DNA from: Cystobasidium ongulense
Lineage: Eukaryota > Basidiomycota > Cystobasidiomycetes > Cystobasidiales > Cystobasidiaceae
Reading direction: 5' to 3'
Length of the DNA: 64,000 bases
Assembly: GCA_022835595.1 (NCBI GenBank)
Contig: BQUP01000007.1
Coordinates: forward strand, 992,001-1,056,000
This document shows, one piece after another, positions 34,707 to 46,214 of this stretch. The position numbers were made by a program, and so were the translations under genes. The notes beneath the pieces are model-generated. The model was not told where the DNA came from, made no database searches, and was given only the letters and a program-made list of their open reading frames with translations. Positions within the stretch are counted from its first letter, which is position 1. Each line of letters starts with the position of its first letter.

Positions 34707-35062
34707 AGGGACAGCAACGGCATTCGATAGCGCATCGTTATCGTCTCACAGACTATGCTTTCTTCAGCCCGGATGCAGAGCTTTTGAAAGATATTTCTGC
34801 CGACCACCCTTTATCTCTCTTTCTACCGACCACCTGCGCCTCTGAACCGCGTATCGACTTGGATTAGCATCGACTGGACGATAGAATCAAGAAAATGGCT
34901 GCAATTCAGAGCAGAGCGCGCACACAGCACCAGCATCAACATCAGCACACAGAGGAAGACAGCGAAGCGCAGGATGTCCGAGAATCGCCCCATCGTGGCG
35001 GTCAGCGAGCTGCAGGACACGCGCAAGACTCGGACGCATGGTGAGGAGGATCTCAAGCGCTG
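34707..35062. other. Intergenic, promoter of next gene
   Basis: 356 bp between tandem plus-strand genes. An upstream ATG at 34974 opens a short frame (MSENRPIVAVSE) that may be a leader peptide or a first exon, but I could not join it in phase to the gene at 35063. Confidence 0.4.
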
Positions 35063-37065
35063 ATGGAGGTCTGCAGTATCCTCAGACTCACCTCTGTGCC
35101 CACCTCCAGGGTCCTGTTCTCGCCTGAGCCATCCACCTCTCGCACTCGGTCAGCTCTTTCCGGCGATTGCGCTATCGCAGACGACGTCGACCGCGAGCAG
35201 CAGCAGCAGGTGCTGACCACTGACACCAGCGAAGATCCATTCCAGCAGCAGCCTCAAGACAGTCTGTCGTCGTCCACAGCAGCATGGCAGCTCGTCTCGC
35301 ACACGTCGTCGTCGTCGTCGTCGGCTGCGTTGGAGGGGGCCGCCGCCACTCGATCACCGCTTGAAGGAGCACGAGATAACGAGGAAGAAGAAGAAGTGGA
35401 AGATGTCGACGAAGATGCAGCAGAGCAAGAGGGCACTCTGCACACCCGCTCTCGGTGGTCTGCTGTGCCTGTGCCCCGAAGAGACGGCTCGTCCTTCTTC
35501 GACGACGAGGACGAGGAGGAAGCACTCTTCTCTGATAAGGTCCATCGACAGCAGAATAATGGCCTCTTTGATGACAGCGACAATACTGCATCAATCTATC
35601 CAGACGTTCCTGCACTACACATGACCAAGAATGCCCAGCAAGACGGAGAAGACGTCGACATGCTCTCCTTGCCGAGCTCCCTCAGCGTGTCAGACCGCTC
35701 TTCCTCGCACGACCTCCCTTCGCCTGAATTCGATTATCCGGATACAGCTTTCGAGCCATCTGCTAGACATGACGAAAACATTGAAAGCAGCAACATCACA
35801 CTCACCGAAGCCGCTTTGTCCCGTATATCTACTGCGAATGCGCCCACACAAGGCGAAGCCGAGACTGCATTGACATCTGGATCAGTGGACGAAGCAGACG
35901 ACTATGACGAGACTCTACTTTCTCGAGCACCTGACGCGATAAGTGCTGGCATTCGACCTTTACGCAGAAGGACATTGCAGAGCATCAGAGCGCCATCTCA
36001 GTTGTCCAGCGCGCTGTCAGGGGGGAAGCTCTCTTCGTCTCAGAGGAGCGCCATAAAGCGACGCCATAGACAGTCCGGTATCAGCGACAAAGGCAGCAAG
36101 AGAAGTAACAACAGTGCGAGTCTGCTTACCTTGCAACATCTAAGACCTCCGATACCGACTTTCGAGAGCAAAGAGCATTTGGATGATTTTCGACCTGTTC
36201 AGGCAGATAAGGCGCCTACTACAAAAGGGAGAGCGGCACGATTTTCGCGAGCTGCGAGGCAGGCAGCTCGCGACATCTTTTCGGTCGATGAAGAAGTGAT
36301 GAAGATGATGGCTCAGCCGGGGTCTGTATTCAGGTGCGTCTCCAACCCTCCTTCATCGCCTCATAGGTCAACAGCTAATTAAGGTTGCATTCGACTGGCT
36401 TCAGTCAAGCTCGCCCACCGGTTCCGCACCAGCAGCGCAGACTGTCAGATCGGTCTGTGCATGGTCTGTCAGCTTTCTCAGCACACGTGGCCAACGAACT
36501 CGGTGATGCGCCCGGCATACGTGGACTCTTCACATCATTGTATGATGACGAGGAAAGCGTTAACTCAGGAGATGAGACAGAGACCGAACAAATCATCCAT
36601 CATGACCACGCCCGGCGATCTAGAAGACGCTCATCACTCTTTGCGGATGGGCTCCAGTTTCAGCAGAGATATATGCAGGAGTTGCAAGCTTCAGGTCATG
36701 ACGATAGCCTTAGCGCTTCTCTTACTGCTGAACAGCTACATACAGCTAGCCTCGGCTTGCATCGTTCTTTCTCCTTGGCAGGATTACAGCATTTTCTCAT
36801 CGATTCGGTGTACAATTCTCTTTCTTCAAGCATGCTAGGTACTCCTCGATCCCCTGCGTCCAATCTATCCGCGTCTTTGAACCAGTCAAGCTCTTTTATG
36901 TCGGCCAGAAAAAGGACGCATTCAGCTCCTTCTTTCGAGCGATCTCATTCATCAAGCGATATATATGGTCAAGCGACCAGTGTCGACGAAGAACCACCTG
37001 AGACTTTGGAATATAAAGAGGCAGTTTCGTATTGGAGGCGAGTATTGAGAAGCTTTGCTTTTTGA
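35063..37065 (+). CDS. Unknown large disordered protein
   Basis: Not recognised. Two exons, roughly 35063..36333 and 36405..37065, about 640 residues. Ser/Asp/Glu-rich and probably disordered: acidic runs (NEEEEEVEDVDEDAAE, FFDDEDEEEALF) near residues 110-160, Gln and Ser runs, and basic patches (RSAIKRRHRQ, KGRAARFSRAARQAARD) near residues 340-410. Conserved-looking segments are the central IFSVDEEVMKMMAQPGSVF, GLFTSLYDDEE, and the C-terminus ETLEYKEAVSYWRRVLRSFAF. The alternating acidic and basic patches suggest a regulatory or scaffold protein; no domain was seen. The start at 35063 is the first ATG of the open frame. Confidence 0.6.
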
Positions 37066-37508
37066 TGTTCTCATAGGTTGGATCAAGTTTACCTGCAAGG
37101 TCCGCGGATCCAGCGTGTGGATATCGCATTTGTAGCTGCATTTGTACTATTCTTGATTGATCAATAACCTTACATGCAAGATTCACAGACACCACCTTTA
37201 CTTAATATACCATGTTATTGCTCTCTATAATATATGCATAGAGAGAAAACTGAGCAAAACCACGCTCAGCTGACAATATTATGATGTCGATACGTGAATG
37301 CCTGGCACTGGTCACATTGCAGCACGACTTAGAGAAGCTTCGACTTCCATCGCATACGTGCTAATGACTTCCTGCCCTTCGGTTGATCCAACGTCACGCT
37401 GCATTTCTGATGGAAATAGGAAAGCCCATTGTCGAGCTTGACGATCTCACCGGTACGACTCGTACTCGTGTAGGGCATCAAGATCGTACTCGCCTAATTT
37501 TAAGATTG
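37066..37508. other. Convergent 3' ends, no gene seen
   Basis: 440 bp between the stop of the unknown plus-strand gene and the stop of the nucleoside hydrolase. No gene or repeat recognised. Confidence 0.45.
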
Positions 37509-38944
37509 CTACATGCCAACCACACTACGAAGTGCTAAGACTAGGCGACTATACCAAGGCTTATGGGGTCTCTTCGCATCCCAGATATGCTGAAACAGGG
37601 CTTGAACAAGAACGTCTGAACCTGGAGTGCACGTGATTACGAAAATCTCATTCTTGTTATTTGGGATACTACTAAATATCTTTTCCATGTGTTCCCTTTC
37701 CGCAGATATCTTGCCCTGTTCATCAGCCTCGCCTGGAGGAGGCTCCGGTGTTGGAAGCCTCCTCCTGTCAACGACACACATGCCCCTGGTATATTCGCCG
37801 AGTCTGATGTTTCGGGAATCGCTCTAAGTACCGGTCGCTAGACTGCTCAGTAAAGCCAACAGCTTACCTTTCGATGTGCACTTCGATAGCCTGCACCTCC
37901 CACCCACTAGCGAGTTTGTCCGTAAATGGATTACAGAGTACGAACCAAGTTGCCAGAGGGTCATGTAATACAAATTCGCCATTGCCCCATTTTTCAGTTT
38001 GGACTTTAGACCAACGAAAGAAAGCAGAAGTAAAGAATCTTAAAGGATCTGCCTTTGAAGATTTCGCTTTCAAAAATTCTGGATCTACTGATTTGATATA
38101 ATCTGACCATTTGAGTGTGTGCTTGTTCGTTATGTCCAACGGCGCGAGGAAAATGGGTATTTCTCGAGAGTAGTTGAATACTTCGTGAGCCGCAAAGGAG
38201 TCCTGCATTTTAGAGCATCGTATCAACACGGGAAATTCGCGTTTGTACTTCAGCTGCTCCAGAATAGAAACCGACTGACTGCATAAATGTTCCACTCGGC
38301 AACAGGATTGATGTTTCCTGGAATTTCTATAGCACCTCCCATCATTGAGATCCTTGCCACTTTGCGTTTGACAAGCTCAGGGTCATGTCTCAAGGCTGCG
38401 GCCAAGCTGGACATTGGGCCGATAACTATCCAAGTCACAGATTTGTCCTCTTGTTCCGAGAGCAGATTGAGAATATGTTCGTGATAGGGAATTGACGTAT
38501 CTGCGGCCTTGAGCAGATGACTGAGACCTGCTGGATCAGGAAGTGGGATCTCTTTTGGGTAACGCGTACTGATGTTGCCTAGACCTGAACATGGAAAGTC
38601 AGTGGTAATTTACCAAGATTTGTTTCGATTGAAGCTGACATACCATCAGTGCCATGGAAGAAAGCTCCATCGCCTGGCAATGGTCCTCCAATCGGCCTAT
38701 CTGCGCCCTTGATGAGCGTGCTGACGTGTTTCAGGCTTTGGTAGCGATCCATAGCTTCAGGATGAGCTTTCATATGCTTATCTAGTACTCCATACAGCTT
38801 GAGGACATTGTTGTAGGTATGGTCAACGTCTACATTGCCGAAGCTAGCGATATAGGCGAGGACTTGAGTGTTTGGCCATGAAAGAGCCAAGAGGATCGCA
38901 ATGATATCGTCGTCTCCGGGATCAGTATCGAAGATAAGCTTCAT
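37509..38944 (-). CDS. Inosine-uridine-preferring nucleoside hydrolase family protein
   Basis: Hydrolase that splits ribonucleosides into base and ribose (URH1/IUNH family), cytosolic. The ATG at 38944 opens with the hallmark Ca2+-binding motif IFDTDPGDDD, followed by IASFGNVDVDHTYNN, GPLPGDGAFFHGTDG, VTWIVIGPMSSLAAAL, ISMMGGAIEIPGNINPVAEWNIYA (active-site asparagine/glutamate region) and EFVLHDPLATWFV (second metal/ribose-binding Asp). At least four short introns. The C-terminal extension after VCVVDRRRLP is longer than in bacterial enzymes and holds an FVITCTPGSDVLVQALF segment. Its minus-strand upstream neighbour, deoxyribose-phosphate aldolase, is 190 bp away; together they suggest nucleoside sugar salvage, although each gene has its own start. 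Confidence 0.85.
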
Positions 38945-39134
38945 CTCGGCGTTGTGAGTATAGGTAAAGAGAGAGTGTGAAAGATTATATAGATGCAAGA
39001 GGAACCCGCGATAAAGCGGATTTGACAGCAAGACCAGCGATGAATCTTGAAAGGTAGGGTTGTCAGAAGGGAAACATAAAGGGGGAGAAGACAGACGGTC
39101 AAGATCCGATATAGTTCCTTTCGTTGCTTGCAGA

Positions 39135-39961
39135 TTAATCGTCGAGCGATACAGTCACTTCGACATCTTTGTGTCCAATGCCACGCTTTTTCGCCTCTTC
39201 AAGTATGCTCGTTGTTGAGGATGTACCGACTCTCGCTGCTCCAGCAGCGACTACCTTCAGCCATGCATCGAATGTTCTGACTCCTCCAGACGCTTTGATT
39301 CTGACGGATGGTGCACAGTGCTTTCTCATCAATGCGATAATACGCGGTGTTGCTCCAGTATAGCTGTACTTTCCATCCGAACCCTGAACGAATCCAAATC
39401 CAGTGCTGGTTTTAACGAAAGCGACTCCAATCTGTGAGCATATCTGACATAGCTTGATGATGTGTTCATCTTTGAGGAAATCTGTCTCGAAGATCACTTT
39501 TAAGATAGCTCCTCTGGAGACGACCGCGTCGTTGATAGCTTTGATTTCTTCGGAGACGTAGGACCATTCGCCAGACATGACCTTGCCGACATTGACGACC
39601 ATATCTATCTCGTGTCCTCCCAATTCGACCGCTTCAACTGCCTCTGCTACTTTGGATCTTGTTGTAGAATTGCCGTGTGGGAAAGCGATGACCGGACAGA
39701 CGAGGACGCCAGAGTCTCCGAGTAGCTCTACGGCGCGAACGATGCTATAGGGTTTCACACATGCCGTGGCTGAGCAGTTTCTGCATTGTTAGAGGTAGCT
39801 GCTACTAGCAAAGCATCGGATTAGCACTGACCAGTTCCCAAGTCTCGACACAGACGGAGTCCCTCGTCAATAGCTGCGTCCGACATGGATGGATGCAGCA
39901 GGGAGTGGTCGATGCTCTTGGCTATGGATGCAAGCGACACCTTGATGGTGTGGCTAGTCAT
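39135..39961 (-). CDS. Deoxyribose-phosphate aldolase (DERA)
   Basis: Class I aldolase that cleaves 2-deoxyribose 5-phosphate to acetaldehyde and glyceraldehyde 3-phosphate. Two or three exons; about 250 residues, normal for the family. Motifs: IDHSLLHPSMSDAAIDEGLRLC, ATACVKPYSIVRA, VCPVIAFPHGNSTTRSKVAE, EIDMVVNVGKVMSGEW, LKVIFETDFL, the Schiff-base lysine in VAFVKTSTGFG, and IKASGGVRTFDAW with the second conserved lysine. The start at 39961 (MTSHTIKVSLASIAKSIDH) gives the expected N-terminus; an upstream in-frame ATG at 40078 would add a leader without family match. It lies just upstream of the nucleoside hydrolase on the same strand. Confidence 0.92.
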
Positions 39962-40290
39962 GGTGGTGACACAGATGGCGGCTTGATGGTCGGATTGGTG
40001 TCTGTTCAACCAGCAGTCTCGAGACCAGCTTGGATGGCCGCCTTGATTCGCGACAGTGTTCGCATGAACAGCGGGCAAGTCAGCTGCAACACACGACCAT
40101 GCTGACTGTGCTTGTATTTCAAAAAGTGCATCCTAGAACCAAACGACATCTTCAAGCCGGGTGGCAAGACTATAACAACAATAACTATGCGCGTGTCATT
40201 ATACTGAGGCGCAGACTGCAAACGAAGACGGGTTCAAAAGACGGACATGGAGCCAAGAGCGATACTACTACCGGCTGTAGATCGGACAGC
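39962..40290. other. DERA promoter / MOB1 3' flank
   Basis: 329 bp of tandem minus-strand intergenic DNA. Nothing specific recognised. Confidence 0.4.
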
Positions 40291-41528
40291 CTACGAGGCT
40301 GCCTCCTTGAGAATAGGCTCGTTCAGCTCTGCTAGCGGTGCGAGCTCCTTCGCATCGATGAGGTCAAACTAAAGAACGGAAACCATCAGGCTGAGAGCTG
40401 ACTTCGACAGTGGCACAAACTCACCTCATTCACGAAGAGTAAGAAATGCTTATAAGAGGTATTGATGTGCGCTGTTGTGACATGGTACCTGCTCAGCATG
40501 AGAACACACAATGCAATATACCTATTTCCGCCTCACCTTCTATGCTTAAAGCGCATAATTGTGCAAAGTGGTGATTGTATAAGTGCGCATACACTCGGAA
40601 CAACCGACGGACGATGTTCTTGACGGTATCCCGGAAGTTCTTGGGGAATGGTACGCCTGTTGTCACAAGTCAAGGGGTTAGCGGGGCCCTGGGTGCGTAC
40701 TCAGACAGACCGGGCAAGGTGAAGAGGTTCATACCAATCTTGCTAGGGAATACTTCTTCATCGTCTAGCTGTTCTTGGACCCAGTTCATGAGCTGGTCTA
40801 CATAGTCTGTGCACACGTAGAAAGATGGGTAAGTGTTTGGCCGTGCAAAGCGGCGCTGAGCCCTTACCAGGCGCAGATAGCTTGACGGGCTTTTTGAACG
40901 TCTTGCCGTCTTGCCAGTGATATTCGTATCTGAATGTGCAGCACGAGCGTCAATATGGTCTTGGTGACCAGGCCTCCTAGAACTTGAACGCACCGAGGGC
41001 CTGCACTCATGACGGGGCATTCTTGAGCGCTGCAGAACTCGGTGATGGTGCCATAGAGCATATTGATCTGGTTGAAGAAGTCGAGTGCTGGATGTGTGTG
41101 TCGATATCGTAGAGAGAGACGCGTTCAGCATGGTGGCGCTCTGATTGAGGCAACAATGGCCAGCTCACTGTTCACAGCTAGCCATTCGGACAGATCTTCG
41201 CCCTCTGGCAGCTTGACGGCTTGTCGCAGGTTTCCAGAGCCCAGCGTTGCGTCTGCGTATCTGCTCGTCCATCCATCATCAGTATCCAGCCAGCATCGCG
41301 TCGGATGGCCTTGCTCACTTCTTGAGGGCATACTGCTGGGTGCCAGCGGTCTGTAAAGCAGTCTTAGTATACTCGAGACCAGCACAATAGTGCTAGAACG
41401 CACCTTTGGCTTCGACTGCCGCACCACCGTCTGCTTCTGCTTGCTGCGAGACGACACGGCTCCATCAGCCTCGACTCGAGCAGTTCAGCTCTGCACCACA
41501 CCACTCACAGCCCGCCAAAGAACGACAT
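40291..41528 (-). CDS. MOB1: MOB1 kinase activator
   Basis: Co-activator of NDR/LATS kinases (mitotic exit/septation or morphogenesis network). The ATG at 41528 gives MSFFGGL joined to [13 protein letters not shown], the typical MOB1 start. Then: [66 protein letters not shown] (zinc ligands), [60 protein letters not shown] (zinc histidines), and [30 protein letters not shown], ending KEAAS. All conserved blocks are present, spread over at least eight small exons. A second family member, MOB4, lies 9 kb away on the same strand. Confidence 0.9.
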
Positions 41529-41898
41529 GCTCGTCGCAAAGTTGGCTTCTGAAGAACACGAGTACAGCGGGTCTTGTCAGCTGAACAGCATCCGCGTCCG
41601 TGTTGGCGACGAGACGAACCAGGTCGCATCCTGCTGGGCACGTGAAGGCGAAGAACACTGCGGATATGAGATCTAGAGACACGCAAGCGAGCAGGACTCT
41701 GCAGTTAAAGACTTGATATGACGCATCCTCGCAAACTAACCAAAGATTACGGTGCCAAATTCTCGCCTCGACCAACCGCCTGTCAGTCGTCCGGACGAGC
41801 AATGCAATGACCAGCTGGCATTGAACCTTCAAAAACATGCATTGTAGCAATATCTCAATGAGCAAACATGCAGTCTAGCTACACTATAGTCATAAAAT
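41529..41898. other. MOB1 promoter side, no gene seen
   Basis: 370 bp between MOB1 and the aldo/keto reductase stop. No feature recognised. Confidence 0.4.
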
Positions 41899-43431
41899 TT
41901 AACGCCAGTACTTGTTAATATCCTTCTTGACAACTCCCCAAGCCTCATCCAAGCTTTTGACGACCTCTTCTGGCAATGGTCCCTTTTCCAAATCATCCAA
42001 ATTCTGCTCTAGGTGTTTGACAGAAGACGCTCCAATAATGACAGAGTCGCCATGCTCCCTGTTCATAAGTGAATGGTGAGAGACCCATCGAAGAGCAGTC
42101 TCAGCCATGGTCAAACCAGCTTTATCTGCTGCTGCTTGTACTATCTTGACAGCTTCGAAATATTCACGAGTCCAGTATCGAGCTCGATACATCTTGCCCT
42201 GCTGAGTGTTTGGATCGAAACGCCCTTCGGTGCCTTCCTGGTTTACGTCCTTGTAGCGTCCAGTCAGAAGCCCCCCTGAGAGTGGATTGAACATATAGAA
42301 GGATATACCAAACTTTCTCAGACAGGGGAACAATTCTGGCTCGACAGCTCGGTGAATGGCATTGTAGACACCTTGATAAGCAGTTGGCTGGATCCAGCCA
42401 TTCGCACGAGCAATCGTGACTATCTCCGCGACCTCCCAGCTAGCAAAGTTCTATGTGTGCGAGAGAAAACGTCAGTTTCCGAGTCATATCACATACGCGT
42501 TATTGTTAGATATGTGCGAGATGTGACAAAAGTGCAGCGTGCGACCCTAATATCCGCGTTTGTTTTTATCTGCACCAGCACCCTGGTGGAAGAGATATCT
42601 TGGTCACGCGCTGCAGCTATTGCTGCACATCTCGCTCAAACGGCAATGATAAGTGAGACACGCACCGAAAGTCCAAAACGATTGAATTTTCCCTTCTTGT
42701 ACTCTTCATTGACAGCTCTTAATGTATCTTCGTATGGAGTGCTCCTATCGGGTGCGTCTGTAACAGGTAATAAATCACAGTCTTATAAATAATGTTTGCT
42801 CCCAGCAGCGTCAAGATAAAACGAGAAAACGTACGAAGATAGAACATTTCAATTTTATCTGTGTTTAAAGCTTTCAGGGATAGATCAAGATGTTTTCGAA
42901 TATCCTCGGGCCTATGAGTGATAGCCTGACTATCTGGAAGTAAAGGATCACCTCCATGAGGGAACAGCTTTGTTTCCACTATTTCGGTTTAGGCGTCATA
43001 AACATCAGCGCAGACCACGAGAAGGCTAGGCAAGTGCTCAAAAAAACTCAACTGATTAGGCCACGCTTCTTCCAATCTGCTTTAGCTAGGTATTCTTCGC
43101 TTGTACCTCCACTGTGGATCAAAGTTCAATATCAGTCGAGCACGTGTATGCTTTACCATATCGGCAAATACGGTGCCCCACTCACCAATAAGAACGAGCA
43201 GTATCGACTTCCTTGTGACCATGAGCTTGGAAGACGTCGAGAATAGCGTTCACATCTTTGATATCGTGCACTCTTGCTTGAGTTTTGCCTTCCTCGCTAT
43301 TTTGTCCCAAGCAGGAAGAGCAGTCAGCTTGTGTAGTTGTCTCTTGATGCGCTTCCTTATCAGCGGGAAGGGTGCACTTACCCAAAGGTCATGGCACCCA
43401 TGACAATGTTCAAGGGGCTCTTTGCAGTCAT
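41899..43431 (-). CDS. Aldo/keto reductase, AKR7 (aflatoxin-aldehyde reductase)-like
   Basis: NADPH-dependent TIM-barrel reductase. The start at 43431 (MTAKSPLNIVMGAMTFG) is followed by VNAILDVFQAHGHKEVDTARSYW (catalytic Asp and Tyr), a strand with the Lys of METKLFPHGGD, RKHLDLSLKALNTDKIEMFYLRT, FNRFGLSNFASWEVAEI, PTAYQGVYNAIHRAVEPELFP, FYMFNPLSGGLLTGRY and DSVIIGASSVKHLEQNL (cofactor phosphate site). Layout and length match AKR7 enzymes, which reduce dialdehydes and other carbonyl toxicants. Several introns in the first half; the last exon is long. Physiological substrate unknown. Confidence 0.85.
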
Positions 43432-43983
43432 CTTGCTTTGTGTCTGTGCTGGTATTCACTTTGCGTTATCTGGACGAGAGGTATAACTCGATGGGAAGCA
43501 GCTGAGGAAAGACAGAGAGAGACAGGAGAGGAGAGAGAGGAAAGAGGCAGAATGCAAAGTAACAGCAGTTGGATACAGATGGAGGTACTACTACTGTCTC
43601 AAGGAAGGTAGCGGGATCTGGCAGGAGACCAGCTTCGGCACCGTGCAAGTGCATTCGGCGTTTGCCACCGGGTCGTCCGGCAGCGCCGACGCATGGCGAG
43701 ATAGTGAAGGCGTGCTATAGTAGGTGAATGGAGAGCTTTTGACGACTTTATAGGACACTTTGGCAAGACTGTGAATACTCTGTGATCGTCTCATAACCTT
43801 TCTTCTCACGCTTGCCTAGTCTGTATTGCGCGATAATTTTTCGTCTTTACAGTGCGCTATGCTTTTAATTTCACGTTCGGATTATGTAGCACCTGGCCAT
43901 TATAATCCTACACTATTCCTATCAATGACATGGCATAACACTATCTGCTCGCTTGATGTGTTCTTATAGCTACCTATTATAGA
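43432..43983. other. Intergenic with purine-rich tract
   Basis: 552 bp between the reductase start and the glycosidase stop. It contains a GA-rich tract at about 43505..43550 on the plus strand (a CT-rich tract read in the direction of the reductase), a common feature of fungal promoters. No gene seen. Confidence 0.5.
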
Positions 43984-46214
43984 TTAACAACCGAGTTTTG
44001 TCCGATAGTCTCTCGCTGCAGCTTCCATTAAAAGAACAAAAGCCATAGATTCTGGAGATTTATCGGTCTTGACGTACCAGTCCAGTGGATTCACGGCCCA
44101 CATCCTATATCGCCAAGTTCCTCGTCAGTCACCGTCTAAATAGTGTCAAGACTTGTAGCAGTCATGAATTGACGTACCATCCTGTTTTCTTGTCCAAAGC
44201 TCCTTGGATACCTTGTCGGATCCAAGCAGCTCTGTTAATCATGGCCACTTCATTGTTAAGCACGCCAAACTGTGCTAGGCGGTATGCGGCTGATGCTAAG
44301 AGGGCTGAAGAAGCTGTGTCATCCCAATTCGAATTGGCGCCTGCGTTGTATGCATTTGGCAAGAGACCAGAAAAGGAGTTCTGTATGACCACCGCCAGTG
44401 CATGGCAATTGTTACTCGGTCAGAATAATAAAAGGACGCTGTCTTGTAGCTGGCTCACCTGACGAGCAAAAGTTTTCGCTAGGATTTCGTTACTCCAGGT
44501 TGCAAGATCTGCCATTTCGGGACCCAGCCTTGAGGCGAATGGCCCATTCTTGTATGTTGCGTAGACTCTGAAGACCACCCAAGAGCATTTCCTGTCAGCC
44601 ATAAAATCTTCGTAGTGAATTATCTCAAGGTTGGAAACCTACCTAGTCATACCAGCTGCGACCCAGCCCATGCCGGTTCCCCAGTGGTTGGCATCTAAAG
44701 ACACAACAAGGCATATCAGGACTCGCTGCAGATTCAAGGAAGAATAAAAAGCGGTATAGCGAGTCGCAACGAGAATGTAAACATACCTTCCCACTGTCCG
44801 TTACTGGTAACATGCCTCCAGAATCCAGTAGCTGGATCTCTCATTAAATCACGATATGCCTTGATCTGCTTGTGGGCCTGTTGTGCGATGGTGAAATTGT
44901 TGTTCATGACACCCCAGTAAGCAAAGCTATTTAAGAAAAGGGTTTTCGCGCGCAAATGATTTGAAGAGTCAGCTTGAATAACTTCCATTGTGCTTCTGAA
45001 TAGCTCTTCTGCAGCTAGCAGTATTTCGGGGACATACAAGGGAGGTGCCATGTAGACAAAATCGTTCCATGCTTGCGGAGCCTCTATTCATCAGAACGAC
45101 GAAAGGTGATCAGTCATTCCCCAGCTTCAAGTTTTTTTCAGAAAGATCATAGCTTGGAAGACGCACCGGTAGGTGGTCGATGACTGATTGCTCCATTAAT
45201 GCGTTTGACATCTCTGAACAGGTAGCTGAGATATCGTAGGATCAGCTATCTAGTCTCGTTTTCCTTGCTTGCACTGTCGCTGTTTCCTGTTCCAACTCAC
45301 TCGACCTCACGCGAAGCATAAGTCTTATATTTCGCTCTATCGGAAGTTGGCTGACCCTGTTTGAAAAAATGTTATATTAGCCACTATTTAATCCATGATG
45401 CGGCCTCCCTATTCTGCCTCCACCGACAACAGGTAGGAATGAATCACTCAAAAGCATGAACTCACAGAAAATCCAGCATTCACGAATCCAACTCCAACAG
45501 AAGCAGTATCTCCAGCGGCTCCACCGTCAACGACCATAGTTTTCGCATTTGAAGGTAATTTAGCCAACCAGGATTTTGAGATTGAATTTACTTCTGAATT
45601 TATAATTGCTGCGTTCTTGACGTTGTTATAGTATGATGTATCGTAGACGGATAGTTTTGATGTATCGAATTCTAATAATGCTTGCATTCTTGATATTTGC
45701 CGACATTTCATCGATAAACATGAAGTGGATGATTAGGATCACATAGGAGTCTTCAGGTTGTTTAGCATCGCATAAATCAAACTCACCTCGTCCCTGATAC
45801 CCAACTGTCCCCACCAGTAGCAGCCAGATTACTCTTGACGAGATTTGTAAGTGCACTCTCGAACGCAGGTATTCTTAGATTTGCACATTTAGCAGCATTT
45901 CCTCGTGATGGTGCGAGTTGTCGTTTGTCAAGTGAGTGTTGATGTAGTCCTCCTTCTGAGTCCACTTGAACTCCATTCACCAAATCATGTTCGGAACCTT
46001 GATCGGAACATTTATTGTCTGCGCTATCTCTGAGACCAATTGCGAGTTGATGCGCTACATCTGCATGCGCAAATCGTCTTGACAGACCGCTTCCACCAAA
46101 TGAACCACCGTGTGCATGCGAATGCCCGTCTCGCCTCTCGTCACGTGCTTGGCTGCTGCTGACGAGAAAAGCAGTCGCGACGAGCAGAAATGCTGCTATT
46201 GTCGAATTGACCAT
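43984..46214 (-). CDS. Secreted six-hairpin glycoside hydrolase, GH105/GH88-like
   Basis: The ATG at 46214 opens a clear signal peptide (MVNSTIAAFLLVATAFLVSSSQA), then a His/Gly-rich and dibasic segment (SLDKRQLAP) that looks like a propeptide cleavage site. The catalytic part has helical-barrel landmarks: AAIINSEVNSISKSWLAKLP, DYLFRDVKRINGAISH, AWNDFVYMAPPLYVPEILLAA, YRDLMRDPATGFWRHV, NHWGTGMGWVAAGMTRVYATY, NSNWDDTASSALLASAAYRLAQFGV and a C-terminal MWAVNPLDWYVKTDKSPESMAFVLLMEAA. The order and the GWVAAGM block match unsaturated rhamnogalacturonyl/glucuronyl hydrolases of family 105/88, suggesting pectin or glucuronan breakdown. Catalytic aspartates were not assigned by hand, so other six-hairpin families remain possible. 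At least seven introns. Confidence 0.65.
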
